A DNA stretch of 64,000 nucleotides from JAICLK01 sp963742655 (GTDB lineage Bacteria; Patescibacteriota; Saccharimonadia; Saccharimonadales; UBA4665): positions 248,001-312,000 of the forward strand of contig CAVUMM010000005.1 of NCBI GenBank assembly GCA_963742655.1, given 5' to 3'. Within the stretch, counting starts at the first letter, position 1. Every line of letters starts with the position of its first letter. The notes under the pieces are model-generated. The model was not told the DNA's origin and ran no database searches. It saw only the letters and a list, made by a program, of their open reading frames with translations. Below are positions 1 to 8,677 of the stretch, one piece after another. Made by a program: the position numbers and the translations under genes.

Positions 1-734
1 AAATAATCATAGCTCCACTGCCGGCAAGTCCAATAGATTTGTGCGAATGGCGAGTCGTGATCGCTTTCGGCATGAAGTTGATAAATGCGTTTGTTCAGCT
101 CGACGATTTCGGTCTTGGCCTGCTCGTCGTCTTCGTACGCGCTGTTGCCTTCGACGTATCGTGCCGACATCCAATCCGATCGTGATTCTTTTGGAACTTG
201 CTCCAATTTTTCCGGATTTTCACCGCCAAGCTCGCGCAAAATCGCCCACATGGTTTTTGCCACGTGCAGCCCGACATCGCCGCCAAAATTTACCCGGTGC
301 ACAGTACCGCCGGCGTTTTCAAGCAAATTAGCTATAGCGTCGCCGACGACGCTGGTATACAGATGGCCGGCGTGCAAAACCTTGAATGAACTCGGGTCTG
401 AGTATTCGCAGACTATGCTCTGCCCGCTTAAATTTTTAGCGGGTTCGGCCGAAGAAACCTCAATAAGTGCCGCATCACTAAGGGCGATGTTGATAAAGCC
501 TGGACCCGCAACGCTAACATCGCGCAATTTGTCACCAAGTTGAGCACGCAATTTTTCGGCAATCTGCTCGGCGACTTCGCGCGGATTTTTACCCAATTGT
601 TTGGCAAGTTGCAACGCAACATTGGTCGCGAAATCACCGAATTGTTCATCCGGCCGCGTCAATTCCACGCGCACATCAACATCGAACAACTCTTTGCAAA
701 CCGCAGCAATAGCCGCCTCGATTTCACTTTTCAT
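1..734 (-). CDS. argS: Arginyl-tRNA synthetase, N-terminal 244 residues (3' end outside window)
   Basis: Charges tRNA-Arg with arginine in the cytoplasm. The reading frame stays open from an ATG at 734 to the left edge, so the C-terminal part lies outside. The first ~110 residues fit the ArgRS additional N-terminal domain (DFATNVALQLAK, then VAGPGFINIAL). The class I signature follows as YSDPSSFKVLHAGHLYTS, with an intact HAGH version of HIGH, then NFGGDVGLHVAKTMW, typical of ArgRS. It is the last gene of a minus-strand run, 24 bases after the GNAT gene. Identification is secure from the motifs; only completeness is unknown. Confidence 0.93.
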   Translation of the reverse strand, partial: MKSEIEAAIAAVCKELFDVDVRVELTRPDEQFGDFATNVALQLAKQLGKNPREVAEQIAEKLRAQLGDKLRDVSVAGPGFINIALSDAALIEVSSAEPAKNLSGQSIVCEYSDPSSFKVLHAGHLYTSVVGDAIANLLENAGGTVHRVNFGGDVGLHVAKTMWAILRELGGENPEKLEQVPKESRSDWMSARYVEGNSAYEDDEQAKTEIVELNKRIYQLHAESDHDSPFAQIYWTCRQWSYDY

Positions 735-758
735 TACACCCCAAGTATATCAAATGGT

Positions 759-1367
759 TTATGTTGATAATTTGTCCGCCAAAGCTGGTTGCGGACGCCC
801 GATCCGCACAACCTTGCTAACCAGCGCTTTTCCCGATCTTTCAAGGTCGTCTAACGTATAGCCGTGCGCCTCAGCAACTTTGGAACTTCCGTTAAGCGTG
901 AATCCCGCTTTAGCGAAAGCTATCATTGAAGATTCAGTCGCGATAGCACTTACTAATGACAGGCGCTCGCCAGGCGCGTTTACTAACGTTCTGCCGCCTG
1001 CAACCATACAGGCTTCGCCTATCAATAACCGACCAAAGCCGTTTCCTTGCTCTTGCGGATCTACAATTAGGCTCCGAATACCATAATGCGGCATACTCCA
1101 CAAAAGCGGCATTTCTTCATCATCTAATGCCGCATAAGCAGGATCCTCGAAATTTACTAACGCAAAGAAGCCGAGTTGCTGCTCGCCCCGACTTAAGAAA
1201 TTGGCTTCGCCCGCCACTACATAAGCTAAGATATCACCTAGCGATTTATTTATCGAACAAGGTGCTTGTGTTAGCCATTCACTTACTTCGCGCGCTGCGC
1301 CAGTCAAATCTGCAAACGGCATGCCCGCACCGGTATGCAATTCGGCATATTGTCCTTCTGCACTCAC
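759..1367 (-). CDS. GNAT-family N-acetyltransferase
   Basis: A 202-residue protein probably transferring an acetyl group from acetyl-CoA to an unknown amine. The acetyl-CoA motif A is visible around residues 108-125 (IRSLIVDPQEQGNGFGRLL), with a glycine-rich pyrophosphate loop, and a later IAFAKAGF matches the GNAT beta6-alpha4 region. The GTG start at 1367 is chosen because AAAGGAGATTAAG lies directly before it. argS follows 24 bases downstream, so they are probably co-transcribed, but nothing here points to the substrate. Confidence 0.75.
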   Translation of the reverse strand: MSAEGQYAELHTGAGMPFADLTGAAREVSEWLTQAPCSINKSLGDILAYVVAGEANFLSRGEQQLGFFALVNFEDPAYAALDDEEMPLLWSMPHYGIRSLIVDPQEQGNGFGRLLIGEACMVAGGRTLVNAPGERLSLVSAIATESSMIAFAKAGFTLNGSSKVAEAHGYTLDDLERSGKALVSKVVRIGRPQPALADKLST

Positions 1368-1391
1368 CTTAATCTCCTTTGAATAATGAAA

Positions 1392-1414
1392 AGCCCCTTC
1401 GTTTACAAGGGGCT
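1392..1414 (-). terminator. Hairpin terminator after the DUF1361 gene
   Basis: An 8-bp perfect stem, AGCCCCTT and AAGGGGCT, with a 7-base loop, followed on the minus strand by TTTTCATT. It separates the DUF1361 gene from the GNAT-argS pair. The rest of 1415-1550 holds one further short inverted repeat (GCAACC/GGTTGC, about 1446-1468) and no gene. Confidence 0.7.
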
Positions 1415-1550
1415 GCTTAAGGCTCTGGTTATGATAATCTCAAGAGCAACCCCCGCAGGTACGGTTGCTACGGCGAAACGTAACTGGCATGAACTGGAAA
1501 TTCATAAGTATTTACAATATATTATAAGCACATTTTTGTCAAGCCTTGTC

Positions 1551-2243
1551 CTAGCGTCGCGCCCGGTAAGTTACGCGCGGCTTGCGGACAAATTGCCAAA
1601 TAACGACGTAAACGCTCAACAAAAAGACAAAAAAAGTCAGGGTCGTGGTAAAGGCCAATGCGTGCTGCGCGGGGTTGAGAGCTATGTCCGACACCTCAAA
1701 TAATATTGCAGCCGGACTGACCAGCAAGTCCCAGGTATTCAGGCGCAGGTCGCGGCCGAGGTAAATCGCAAAACTGCACAGAAACAGTACCCCGCTGACC
1801 ACTGCCCAGGCACTGAGCTGGTTTCGAAACCGCTTGGCAAGCTCCAAGTGCACCAGATACAAGCTGGCATAACCTATGAATAAACTAGTAAGGATGAAAA
1901 TCGAAAACATCGCCGTATCGTACACGATGTTCACCCGCTGGTAGTCCTGCAGATGCAGAAAATCACTTACCATATAAAAACTGTTCGGCAAAAAGCCAAG
2001 CCACAGCACCGTCAGTAGCATGCCCGGCCAGCTCGACCACGATCGGTGCTGGAGCAACCGTGTCAGCCAGAGCGCCAGCCCAAGCGGAATCCACGCCAGG
2101 AAAAGATTCCATATCAGATACCATAGCTCCCAGCTGTGATTGCTTATCGCGCCTACCGCGAAAAAGCCCGCGCTCACCAGCGTGAGGTACACCAGCGACA
2201 GCACAAAACCATACTTCGCCCAAAACTCTCGCAAGTACATCAT
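1551..2243 (-). CDS. DUF1361-family integral membrane protein
   Basis: A 230-residue polytopic membrane protein with about six hydrophobic segments. The family pattern is visible: WNLFLAWIPLGLALWL near residue 45, FLPNSFYMVSDFLHL near 83-97, and FAIYLGRDLRLNTWD near 160. The polar residues between the membrane spans (N, D, R) are what is normally conserved in DUF1361; the family has no established biochemical role. It starts 35 bases after the histidine-kinase stop and ends before its own terminator at 1392-1414. Confidence 0.8.
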   Translation of the reverse strand: MMYLREFWAKYGFVLSLVYLTLVSAGFFAVGAISNHSWELWYLIWNLFLAWIPLGLALWLTRLLQHRSWSSWPGMLLTVLWLGFLPNSFYMVSDFLHLQDYQRVNIVYDTAMFSIFILTSLFIGYASLYLVHLELAKRFRNQLSAWAVVSGVLFLCSFAIYLGRDLRLNTWDLLVSPAAILFEVSDIALNPAQHALAFTTTLTFFVFLLSVYVVIWQFVRKPRVTYRARR

Positions 2244-2278
2244 TTGTTTATTATATAGGTTCGTGGATAAAATTTTGA

Positions 2279-3331
2279 TTAGCTTTTGGCGGCGTGGACC
2301 AGGCCGAGTTCAAGTGCGAATTCGGCACCCTTGGGTTTGGCGTTGGCCGCGGTAATGGTCGCATGATTGGCCGAGGCGATTTGTTTGGCCAGCGCCAGGC
2401 CGAGTCCGTATCCTTCCGCTTTGCTCGTGCGTGCTTTATCACCTCTATATAATCTATCGAAAATGTGCGGCAGATCAGCCGCGGCTATGCCAGGCCCTTC
2501 GTCGCGGACCTTCAGCACATAATGGTTTGATATTTTGGCGCCTGACAAAAACACGGTGCCTTTTTGCGGCCCATATTTGACGGCGTTGTCGATCACGATA
2601 ACCAGCAAACGCTCCAGGCTTTCGCGGTCGCCCAGCACATGTGCGGGCGCTAATTTCTTTTCAACCTTGATGCCGCGCGATTCCAGTTCCTTGGCCGCGT
2701 TGCTTAAGGCATTGTCCACGACCGTGCGGATCGGCACCGATCCCAATCGCAAATTCGCCTGTTCATATTGGGTGAGATGCAACAGATTGTCGGCCAGGCT
2801 TTCCAGGCGCTGGACTTCTTCGAGATTGCTTGTGATTAACTCGCGCGCTTCCGGCTCGGTGAAAATTTTCTGGCGCAAAAAAACCTCATTCTCTACTTTC
2901 ATATTGGCCAACGGCGTGCGTAATTCGTGGCTGGCGTCCGACGCAAATCGTTTCTGAGCATCGTGCGCCTCTATGATCGGCTTCAGCGTCCGGCCGGCAT
3001 ACCAATAGCTCAAAACACCGCCGACAATAAGCGCGCAGATGTTGAAAATTAAGATATCTTTATTCAGATGGTCGCGCACCAAATCGTTTTGGTCGTGCTG
3101 CAAATCCTCGAATTGGTTCCTGGGCTGCGGCAGCACGAACGTTTCGATACTGTTATCAAAGAAGTTTTTCTGCAACGAGTAGACTTCGCCCAGCTGCGCG
3201 CGATTCGAGCGGTCGTACTCGTGCAAAGCCATCGCACGGATGCCGAATGTCAGCGCCAGGCTGAATAACAATAAAATTGCCAGATAAAACACCGTCAATT
3301 TCAACCGAGCCGAATAAAATATATTCTTCAT
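2279..3331 (-). CDS. Two-component sensor histidine kinase
   Basis: A membrane kinase that autophosphorylates on His and passes the phosphate to the adjacent response regulator. The 350-residue chain (start MKNIFYSARLK at 3331; an upstream ATG at 3364 would add 11 residues) has a transmembrane helix at ~9-33, an extracytoplasmic loop of ~60 residues, a second helix at ~92-112, a HisKA domain with the phospho-accepting His in SDASHELRTPL near residue 136, then a GHKL ATPase with N-box NAVKYG, G1 DEGPGIAAADLPHIFDRLY and G2 GYGLGLALAK. No HAMP domain is obvious. The extracellular part is too short to suggest a ligand. A 112-bp palindromic element separates it from the regulator gene. Confidence 0.92.
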   Translation of the reverse strand: MKNIFYSARLKLTVFYLAILLLFSLALTFGIRAMALHEYDRSNRAQLGEVYSLQKNFFDNSIETFVLPQPRNQFEDLQHDQNDLVRDHLNKDILIFNICALIVGGVLSYWYAGRTLKPIIEAHDAQKRFASDASHELRTPLANMKVENEVFLRQKIFTEPEARELITSNLEEVQRLESLADNLLHLTQYEQANLRLGSVPIRTVVDNALSNAAKELESRGIKVEKKLAPAHVLGDRESLERLLVIVIDNAVKYGPQKGTVFLSGAKISNHYVLKVRDEGPGIAAADLPHIFDRLYRGDKARTSKAEGYGLGLALAKQIASANHATITAANAKPKGAEFALELGLVHAAKS

Positions 3332-3378
3332 ATCAAACCAAGCGACCTGTGTACGCGGATGCACCCGTCGCTAACGGG

Positions 3379-3490
3379 TTCCACGCTTGAGTGCAGCGCA
3401 AGGCGACAGCGTGCAGCGCACGGAAGCGTACTTGTTAGTACGCTGGAGGAGCAGCGGAGCTGGCAACGCCGCGATGTGCCAAGCGTGGAA
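3379..3490. repeat. Dispersed palindromic element, copy A
   Basis: Outer arms TTCCACGCTT and AAGCGTGGAA pair perfectly. Inside are TGAGTGCAG on the left, ATGTGCC on the right and a central GCGTAC/GTACGC hairpin at about 3425-3443. It lies between response regulator and kinase of one operon, so it would be transcribed. The other copies start at 4229, 22500, 36534 and 53131. Confidence 0.85.
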
Positions 3491-3494
3491 GCCG

Positions 3495-4157
3495 TCACTC
3501 TATTTTATACCCGTAACCTCTCACAGTCTTAATAACTTTCTCCCCCCCGCCAATTTTCTTACGCACATTCGCCACGAACGTTTCCACCGTATTGTGCTGC
3601 ACACGAGATTCGTCGCTCCACACATGATCGAGCAAACGGTCCTTAGAGAGTACTTCGCCCTCGCGGCTCATCAAATATTCAAGCAGCTGGAATTCTTTGG
3701 CGGTCAGATGCACCGGCTTGCCCTGCGCCGTGACCGTGCGAGCAACTATGTTCATCTCGATCCCGGCCGCACTAAGAGTAACTCCATCATGCTCCATCGG
3801 CCGGCGCAACAGCGCGCGGACGCGCGCCAGAAGTTCGTCGAACGAAAACGGCTTTGTTAAATAATCATCGGCGCCCGTGTCGAGTCCTTGCACGCGATCG
3901 CCGATCGTGGTGCGCGCCGTCAACATCAGTATCGGCGCCTGGATCTTGTTAGCCCGCCACTTATTAACAAGCGCCGGCCCGTCAAATTTGCCGGGAATCA
4001 TCCAATCCAGCAAGATCAAATCATAACTGCTTGCATCCACCAGCGTCGCCGCCGTGTCGCCGTCATTGGCCACATCAATGATGTAGCCTTCGGCCCTCAA
4101 GCCCTTTTCCAAGCTTCGCGCCAGCTTTTCTTCATCTTCGACAATTAGTAGTTTCAT
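3495..4157 (-). CDS. OmpR/PhoB-type response regulator
   Basis: A 220-residue DNA-binding transcription factor activated by phosphorylation. The receiver domain spans ~1-115: acidic pair EDEE at the N-terminus, phospho-acceptor Asp in LILLDWMIPG (~residue 51), and the Lys of YLTKPFSF (~101). The C-terminal winged helix (~125-220) ends with ETFVANVRKKIGGG and VRGYGYKIE, typical of the OmpR recognition helix and wing. AGGAGCG lies 5 bases before the ATG. It forms a pair with the downstream kinase; target genes cannot be told from the sequence. Confidence 0.94.
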   Translation of the reverse strand: MKLLIVEDEEKLARSLEKGLRAEGYIIDVANDGDTAATLVDASSYDLILLDWMIPGKFDGPALVNKWRANKIQAPILMLTARTTIGDRVQGLDTGADDYLTKPFSFDELLARVRALLRRPMEHDGVTLSAAGIEMNIVARTVTAQGKPVHLTAKEFQLLEYLMSREGEVLSKDRLLDHVWSDESRVQHNTVETFVANVRKKIGGGEKVIKTVRGYGYKIE

Positions 4158-4228
4158 GGAACGCTCCTAAAAGATTTTACAGCTATGATACTGCCAGTAT
4201 GCAACGTCAAGCTTAACATTTACTGCAG

Positions 4229-4392
4229 GAGCCTGCTCGTAACATTCTGTATTCAAGCAAAAAGTGCAGATTGCCGAGCTATAAAATATCGGAGCGGAAG
4301 GAAGCGTACCGGATAGTACGCTGACGCGTGCTCCGTTATTTTTAGCCGACAAAGTGTACTTTTTGGCTGAACAGAATGTTATGAACAGGCTC
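4229..4392. repeat. Dispersed palindromic element, copy B (longest)
   Basis: A 164-bp near-palindrome with outer arms starting GAGCCTG and ending CAGGCTC, continued by AACATTCTG opposite CAGAATGTT and by AAAAAGTGCA opposite TGTACTTTTT. The centre is GCGTACCGGATAGTACGC. It fills the gap between the PIG-L gene and the response regulator. Confidence 0.85.
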
Positions 4393-4398
4393 ACCATG

Positions 4399-5133
4399 TC
4401 AGTTAGCTCTCGCGTATGACTCAACAGCAAAAGCCTCGTCCAAAAATTTCTGATCAAATATTTTTAGCAATACTTCGGTCTGCGACGGCATCGCGGCAAG
4501 CGCCTCACGTTTGGTGCGGCAAACACCGGGAGGCAAATTGAAAAAAATGTCACACGTATCCGGCTCTATGATCGGCGGCCTATCTATATTGAAAAAGATA
4601 TTCAGCTTTTCGTCGGCCGGTTTTAGATAACGATTAAAATGCTCGGGTGTGCCGATATAGTGATACACGGCCGGCAATGGATTGAGATTTTGTGTGGCCA
4701 AGCTAACCCAGCGCGAAACCGAAGCGTGATCGGTATGCCCGGTCCAGCCTTCCGGACCGAACGTCAAAATACTATCCGGTTTGTACTTGTCGATTAATTT
4801 CCTGAGCTTACGTACTGCTTCAATTTCCGATGCCTGCTCGCATACTCCGTCACGATATCCGAGCCAATGGTGGTGCTTGATGCCTAAAATTTTAAGGCTG
4901 GCAATCATTTCCTTCGTCCGAACCTCGGCCAGTGTGGCGCTCGGCCATTTCTTTTCGTCTTGCGATCCGGCTTCGCCTTTCGTTGCCGTCACACAAACAA
5001 CCGTTTGACCGTTTTGAATTGCGGCAGCCATGATGCCTGCAGCCAAAAACGACTCATCGTCCGGATGCGCCCAAACGGACAAAATTGTCCCCAACTGTTT
5101 GATGTCTTGGGGTGAAGTTATTCGCCCTGCCAT
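4399..5133 (-). CDS. PIG-L family deacetylase
   Basis: A 244-residue zinc-dependent deacetylase of the LmbE/PIG-L family, which removes acetyl groups from N-acetylglucosaminyl compounds. The metal-binding motif AHPDDE is at ~23-28, and the later GWTGHTDHASVSRW carries the third His ligand. The fold-typical TATKGEAGS is also present. The upstream mycothiol-isomerase-like gene overlaps its start by 16 bases, so translation is probably coupled. This pairing recalls mycothiol-type thiol chemistry (an MshB-like deacetylase), but no other such gene is seen here and the substrate is open. Confidence 0.88.
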   Translation of the reverse strand: MAGRITSPQDIKQLGTILSVWAHPDDESFLAAGIMAAAIQNGQTVVCVTATKGEAGSQDEKKWPSATLAEVRTKEMIASLKILGIKHHHWLGYRDGVCEQASEIEAVRKLRKLIDKYKPDSILTFGPEGWTGHTDHASVSRWVSLATQNLNPLPAVYHYIGTPEHFNRYLKPADEKLNIFFNIDRPPIIEPDTCDIFFNLPPGVCRTKREALAAMPSQTEVLLKIFDQKFLDEAFAVESYARAN

Positions 5134-5696
5134 GATTCTTCTCGGCGGCCGAAGAAGGCCAGGAGCTTTACGTGTAAGCTGTCGTCATCATTCGTGGGCA
5201 ATTGTTTGCCAAACATGCCGCTGGCGCGGAATTCTTCGGCGCGGGGCGAAACGAAATCCTGCACCGCCCGGGCCACTTTTTCATCAAAGAGTATCGAACT
5301 GTTGATTGCCTGGCCGACGTCCCAGCCGTGAATCAAAATGTCGCCGCCGATTTCGCGGATGTAGTGATCGGCCGTAACGTCGGCGTATGAAAGATGCACC
5401 ACATCGGTTGAATCGGCTTTTTCAACCGCGGCAAGCGCCGCTTCGGACGCGCGCTGCCACGCTGCGTGCGGATCATCACCCAGCAAATCGCCGTCATACT
5501 TATCGCCGATTTCTTCGACCGTTTTGCCGGCCAGCAAATCCGGCACCCAAACCAGTTCATATACCATATGTTGCAGTAGCGCGCGCAAATCCCACTCGCT
5601 GCATGGCGTAGCGTTGGTGAGTTGGTCCGGCTCTACGCGCTGCACGCAACTGCCGGCTTCTTTTGCCGCTTCCTTGAACAAATCTTTCGCATCCAT
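5118..5696 (-). CDS. TIGR03086-like / mycothiol-dependent maleylpyruvate isomerase N-terminal domain protein
   Basis: A 192-residue protein of the DinB-like four-helix metal-binding group. The family motif NATPCSEWDLRALLQHMVYE sits at ~27-46; a second putative metal His falls in DILIHGWDVGQAI, and FVSPRAEEFRASGMFG fits the TIGR03086 C-terminus. The start is set at the ATG at 5696 because GCAGGAGGGC precedes it; an upstream extension would be unsupported. It lies one base downstream of the hydrolase gene and overlaps the PIG-L gene. Members are actinobacterial in character, and the role here is unknown. Confidence 0.75.
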   Translation of the reverse strand: MDAKDLFKEAAKEAGSCVQRVEPDQLTNATPCSEWDLRALLQHMVYELVWVPDLLAGKTVEEIGDKYDGDLLGDDPHAAWQRASEAALAAVEKADSTDVVHLSYADVTADHYIREIGGDILIHGWDVGQAINSSILFDEKVARAVQDFVSPRAEEFRASGMFGKQLPTNDDDSLHVKLLAFFGRREESWQGE

Positions 5697-5697
5697 T

Positions 5698-6507
5698 TCA
5701 GCCCTCCTGCTTACCTGCATTAATAATAAGCTCTTCGAGGCAACGGTAAAAGCCTTCATGGTTGTCGATCATGGGGAAATGTTCACTGTGAGCGATCTTG
5801 CGCGTATCGGACTCGGGAAGTTTCGGCAAAATATACGGCACGCGTTCGCTGTTTTCGCCGTAGATATATGCTTTTTGGGGTAATGCCAGAAACAGTGGCA
5901 GCAGCTTGCCGCTGTCGGACCAACGCGTTGCCGAGCGCGCACTTAGGTATGCGGCCCACGGGTCGGATGTATCGAGCCACGCAGACCACTGCTGATTGTC
6001 GGATCGTTTCGACGATCGGATCGCCCGTTTAATCAGCGGGAAAAATATCCGCCTAAAAAGCGGGTAACCGTGGCCGGCAAGTTTGCGCATGGCCCGGGAA
6101 TCGGTCGAGATGAGATTGCCTTCGATACTGATAAAAATCTGCAACCTGTCGCGAAGCTCTTGCGCGCAGAGCAGCCCGACTCCGCCGCCCATACTGTGTC
6201 CGACAAGATAGATTTTATCGGCATCAAGCTTTTCGATAACTTTACAAACCACGCTCGCATGATCGGCCAGATCATATGAAAATTCATGCGGCTTGTCAGA
6301 ACTGCCAAAACCCAGCAAATCCAGTGAGCACATGCTGTAATTTTCTAGACCTGAAAGTTCGAACGCCGGATCAAAACACTCCTTGGCACAGCCCCAGCCA
6401 TGCAGAAAGATAACCCAATTGCCGGAAACACGCCGCACTTTTACGGCCACACTATACTCGCCCAGCAAAGTTGTTATACGAATCTTCTCGTCATTTACAG
6501 CCGCCAT
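5698..6507 (-). CDS. Alpha/beta hydrolase
   Basis: A 269-residue alpha/beta-hydrolase-fold enzyme. The oxyanion region WVIFLHGWGC (~32-41), the nucleophile elbow LVGHSMGGG (~102-110) and a late HSEHFPMID (~240) supply the expected Ser and His; the acid is probably the Glu/Asp near the ENSER segment. The ATG at 6507 is preferred to an upstream TTG at 6552. It follows the SIS-domain isomerase by 53 bases and precedes the isomerase-like gene by one base, so it belongs to the same operon. Ester, lactone or other substrates cannot be distinguished. Confidence 0.85.
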   Translation of the reverse strand: MAAVNDEKIRITTLLGEYSVAVKVRRVSGNWVIFLHGWGCAKECFDPAFELSGLENYSMCSLDLLGFGSSDKPHEFSYDLADHASVVCKVIEKLDADKIYLVGHSMGGGVGLLCAQELRDRLQIFISIEGNLISTDSRAMRKLAGHGYPLFRRIFFPLIKRAIRSSKRSDNQQWSAWLDTSDPWAAYLSARSATRWSDSGKLLPLFLALPQKAYIYGENSERVPYILPKLPESDTRKIAHSEHFPMIDNHEGFYRCLEELIINAGKQEG

Positions 6508-6560
6508 GCTCAAGAGTATAGCAAACGAATCTCCTGACTTTATCGGCAGCAAGAGTTGGG

Positions 6561-7589
6561 CTATTTGTCCAATTCTACTTTGAACTTTTCGACCAGGTCT
6601 ACCGGCGTGGGATTGACGTTATTCAGGATCGCCAGATAGATGCCGACGAAATCGCCCATCGCGATTGTCCACAGCAGCTGCTGAAGCAATGTATCGCCAT
6701 GCGGCTGTATGATGTTCGGCGCAGGGCGTTTGCCAGACAGTAATCGCTCTGATACTTCGAAGCGCTTTTGTATTCGAGGCAGCTCTAATTGGGAGCGGAT
6801 CTCAATGATTGCGAACGGCTTTTCCAACGGCTGGCCCGACCAGCCGATAAATTCGTTGTGATTGAATTCCGGATACTGGTTCCCCCAAGCGGTATTCTTT
6901 GCCATTTCGTTTACGCAAATCTTCCATTTCCAGGCCGCCGGGAACAGGAGCGGGCCGCTATAAACAATCACCGACTTGCCCACGATTTCAAGTGCTATCT
7001 GTTTAGCAAGATTCTTGTCCGCGGGTACCACCGGGCTGAGCTGATCCAGTTCGCTTTTCAGCCAATCGCTTTGTGCTGCGTAATCATCATGGTTTTCAAT
7101 CGTTAAACCGGCGGAGTGCAGAATCTTTATAAACGCGTTTATGAGATACAGTGTGGACATTCGCGGCTGTAGCCCCGGCTCTATCGCAAATAATGGGTAG
7201 TTTCGCTCTTGTGCAATTTCGACCAGCTTGCCGCCGGCAGCGACAACCGCGATCTTGGCACCACGTTTGTCAGCATCGTTTAGCGCGGCCACCGTTTCTT
7301 CGGTATTGCCGGAATAACTCGACGCGATCAGGAGCGTTTGAGGCCCAACGTAATCAGGCACTACGTAGTTACGGACGGTCTCAAAAGGCACTTTTACGCG
7401 CGGCCACGATTGCAGAAATCCTGCCGGCCAAGCGGACCCGCCCATACCCGTCACCACCACATTGGCGACGTTTTCTTTTGCCGTAAAGTTCGCTTCAAAC
7501 TCACGTGCTAAAAATTCCCACTGCTTGCCCGCCACCCCTAGCGCGTCCTGCGGATCGCGCTCGTGAATAAGTTTTAGGTCGTCAAGCAT
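6561..7589 (-). CDS. SIS-domain bifunctional phosphoglucose/phosphomannose isomerase
   Basis: A 342-residue sugar-phosphate isomerase, probably interconverting glucose-6-P, mannose-6-P and fructose-6-P in the cytoplasm. The first SIS domain shows VVVTGMGGSAWPAGFLQSW (~44-62) and LLIASSYSGNTEETVAAL (~86-103), the phosphosugar-binding Ser/Thr cluster. The C-terminal half has NEMAKNTAWGNQYPEFNHNEFIGW reading order, as in the TIGR02128 group. The ATG at 7589 has GGAGGAGTAG before it. It is the first gene of the minus-strand operon and faces the 7699 gene across a shared promoter region. Confidence 0.87.
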   Translation of the reverse strand: MLDDLKLIHERDPQDALGVAGKQWEFLAREFEANFTAKENVANVVVTGMGGSAWPAGFLQSWPRVKVPFETVRNYVVPDYVGPQTLLIASSYSGNTEETVAALNDADKRGAKIAVVAAGGKLVEIAQERNYPLFAIEPGLQPRMSTLYLINAFIKILHSAGLTIENHDDYAAQSDWLKSELDQLSPVVPADKNLAKQIALEIVGKSVIVYSGPLLFPAAWKWKICVNEMAKNTAWGNQYPEFNHNEFIGWSGQPLEKPFAIIEIRSQLELPRIQKRFEVSERLLSGKRPAPNIIQPHGDTLLQQLLWTIAMGDFVGIYLAILNNVNPTPVDLVEKFKVELDK

Positions 7590-7644
7590 CTACTCCTCCA
7601 TCAGACTTTCGGCCCTTTTAGGCAGCCGGAAAGCCTCGTTTCAT

Positions 7645-7675
7645 TTTACGTTTGTGTGCTATATTATAACGTAAA
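7645..7675. promoter_or_regulatory. Inverted repeat within the divergent promoter
   Basis: TTTACGTT and AACGTAAA form an 8-bp perfect inverted repeat with a 15-base spacer. The TATATTATAA stretch between the arms can serve as -10 in either direction. It lies between the isomerase operon (minus) and the 7699 gene (plus), so one regulator could control both. The operator role is inferred. Confidence 0.5.
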
Positions 7676-7698
7676 GAGCATAAGCGACGAGGGGGAAT

Positions 7699-8226
7699 AT
7701 GTTCGGGCACGCAGACGACAATAGCTATAGCGATAACAACCATTCGCCGGTTAGCGCACCATCGAGTGACGGCATATTAGGACGACCAAATCCGGCGCCG
7801 CACCCTGCTCCTGCGCACGACGACAGCGCACCAAACAACGACGCCCCCAGCGCCCCCGCCGCGAACGATGACCTTGTTCAGGATTTGATGAATGATGAGT
7901 CTTCTGCGGCCGATGATTCCGCAATCCCGACACCTCCCTCACCCGCTCCGCAGGCTTCCGACGACGACCTTTTGGACATCAAGCAGCAGGCGCTGCAGCA
8001 ACTCAGCCCGCTCGTCCACCAGCTTGACCAGACCCCCGAAGAAAAATTCCGCACCACGATGATGCTCATCCAGGCAGCGGATAATCAGGGTTTGCTCAAA
8101 GACGCCTATGATGCCGCTCAAGCGATCAGCGACGAAAAAGTCCGCGCCCAGGCCCTGCTCGACGTAGTGAACGAAATCAACTATTTCACCCAGCACCACG
8201 ACGAGGAAGCTGAACAAAGCGCATAG
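7699..8226 (+). CDS. Uncharacterised protein with disordered acidic N-terminus and helical C-terminus
   Basis: I do not recognise this 175-residue protein. Residues ~1-90 are low-complexity, rich in Pro, Ala, Ser, Asp and Asn, probably unstructured. Residues ~95-175 are regular and probably helical, with QQALQQLSPLVHQLDQTPEEK and AYDAAQAISDEKVRAQALLDVV. There is no signal peptide or membrane segment. GAGGGGG precedes the ATG. Its last ~20 codons have a diverged second copy at 9834-9890, behind the GH76-like gene, so a paralogue once followed it. Confidence 0.7.
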   Translation: MFGHADDNSYSDNNHSPVSAPSSDGILGRPNPAPHPAPAHDDSAPNNDAPSAPAANDDLVQDLMNDESSAADDSAIPTPPSPAPQASDDDLLDIKQQALQQLSPLVHQLDQTPEEKFRTTMMLIQAADNQGLLKDAYDAAQAISDEKVRAQALLDVVNEINYFTQHHDEEAEQSA

Positions 8227-8288
8227 TTAGACACTATTTTTACGTTAAGTAGCCCGACTTTCATCAATGTTCAATTGAGCGGAACTGT

Positions 8289-8318
8289 TTGTAATTTATA
8301 TATTTATGATGTTATAAT
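8289..8318 (+). promoter_or_regulatory. Probable sigma-70 type promoter
   Basis: TTGTAA and TATAAT are separated by 18 bases in an AT-rich stretch, 32 bases before the ATG at 8351. This would drive the GH76-like locus separately from the preceding gene. Confidence 0.5.
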
Positions 8319-8350
8319 AAGCTAAATTTTATAGAGACAGCCGAGTTAAA

Positions 8351-8677
8351 ATGAGCCGTGACGTATCCTCCGGTGGCAGCCAGGGCTACCCTGACAGAGT
8401 TGGAGTATTGCCCGCTAACGAATATGTTGACGGGCCTGTTGCTCCTGTCTGCTCAGAGCCCGGTAGCGACACTATCGTCCTCGGAGGACTGGATACCACC
8501 CCCGAAATAGCACCGACACGATTCGACTACCTCCTGTCTCCTTTGCCGGCCGTAAGTCCCGAAATTCAATACTCCGATATCCCCGACACACTGGATGCGG
8601 ACAGAAAAAGGCTCGACAGCAAGCAGACTGCTATTGCCGGTCGGCGCTGCTCTTCTAGCCGGACTTGCAATATTTAA
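8351..8677 (+). CDS. Small open frame, possibly the cytoplasmic N-terminus of the GH76-like gene
   Basis: It encodes 108 residues, polar and Pro/Asp rich, with no recognised domain. The frame overlaps the start of the GH76-like frame by 83 bases. Its residues up to RKRLDSKQT look like a natural cytoplasmic leader before a membrane anchor, whereas its last ~15 residues (GRRCSSSRTCNI) look like out-of-frame translation across the anchor sequence. I therefore suspect one gene running from 8351 to 9833 with a +1 shift between about 8598 and 8640. An independent overlapping gene remains possible. Confidence 0.4.
   Translation: MSRDVSSGGSQGYPDRVGVLPANEYVDGPVAPVCSEPGSDTIVLGGLDTTPEIAPTRFDYLLSPLPAVSPEIQYSDIPDTLDADRKRLDSKQTAIAGRRCSSSRTCNI

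Noticed and set aside
85..543. Plus-strand open frames of up to 152 residues over argS
   Set aside because: They lie antisense to an unmistakable ArgRS frame that runs off the left edge.
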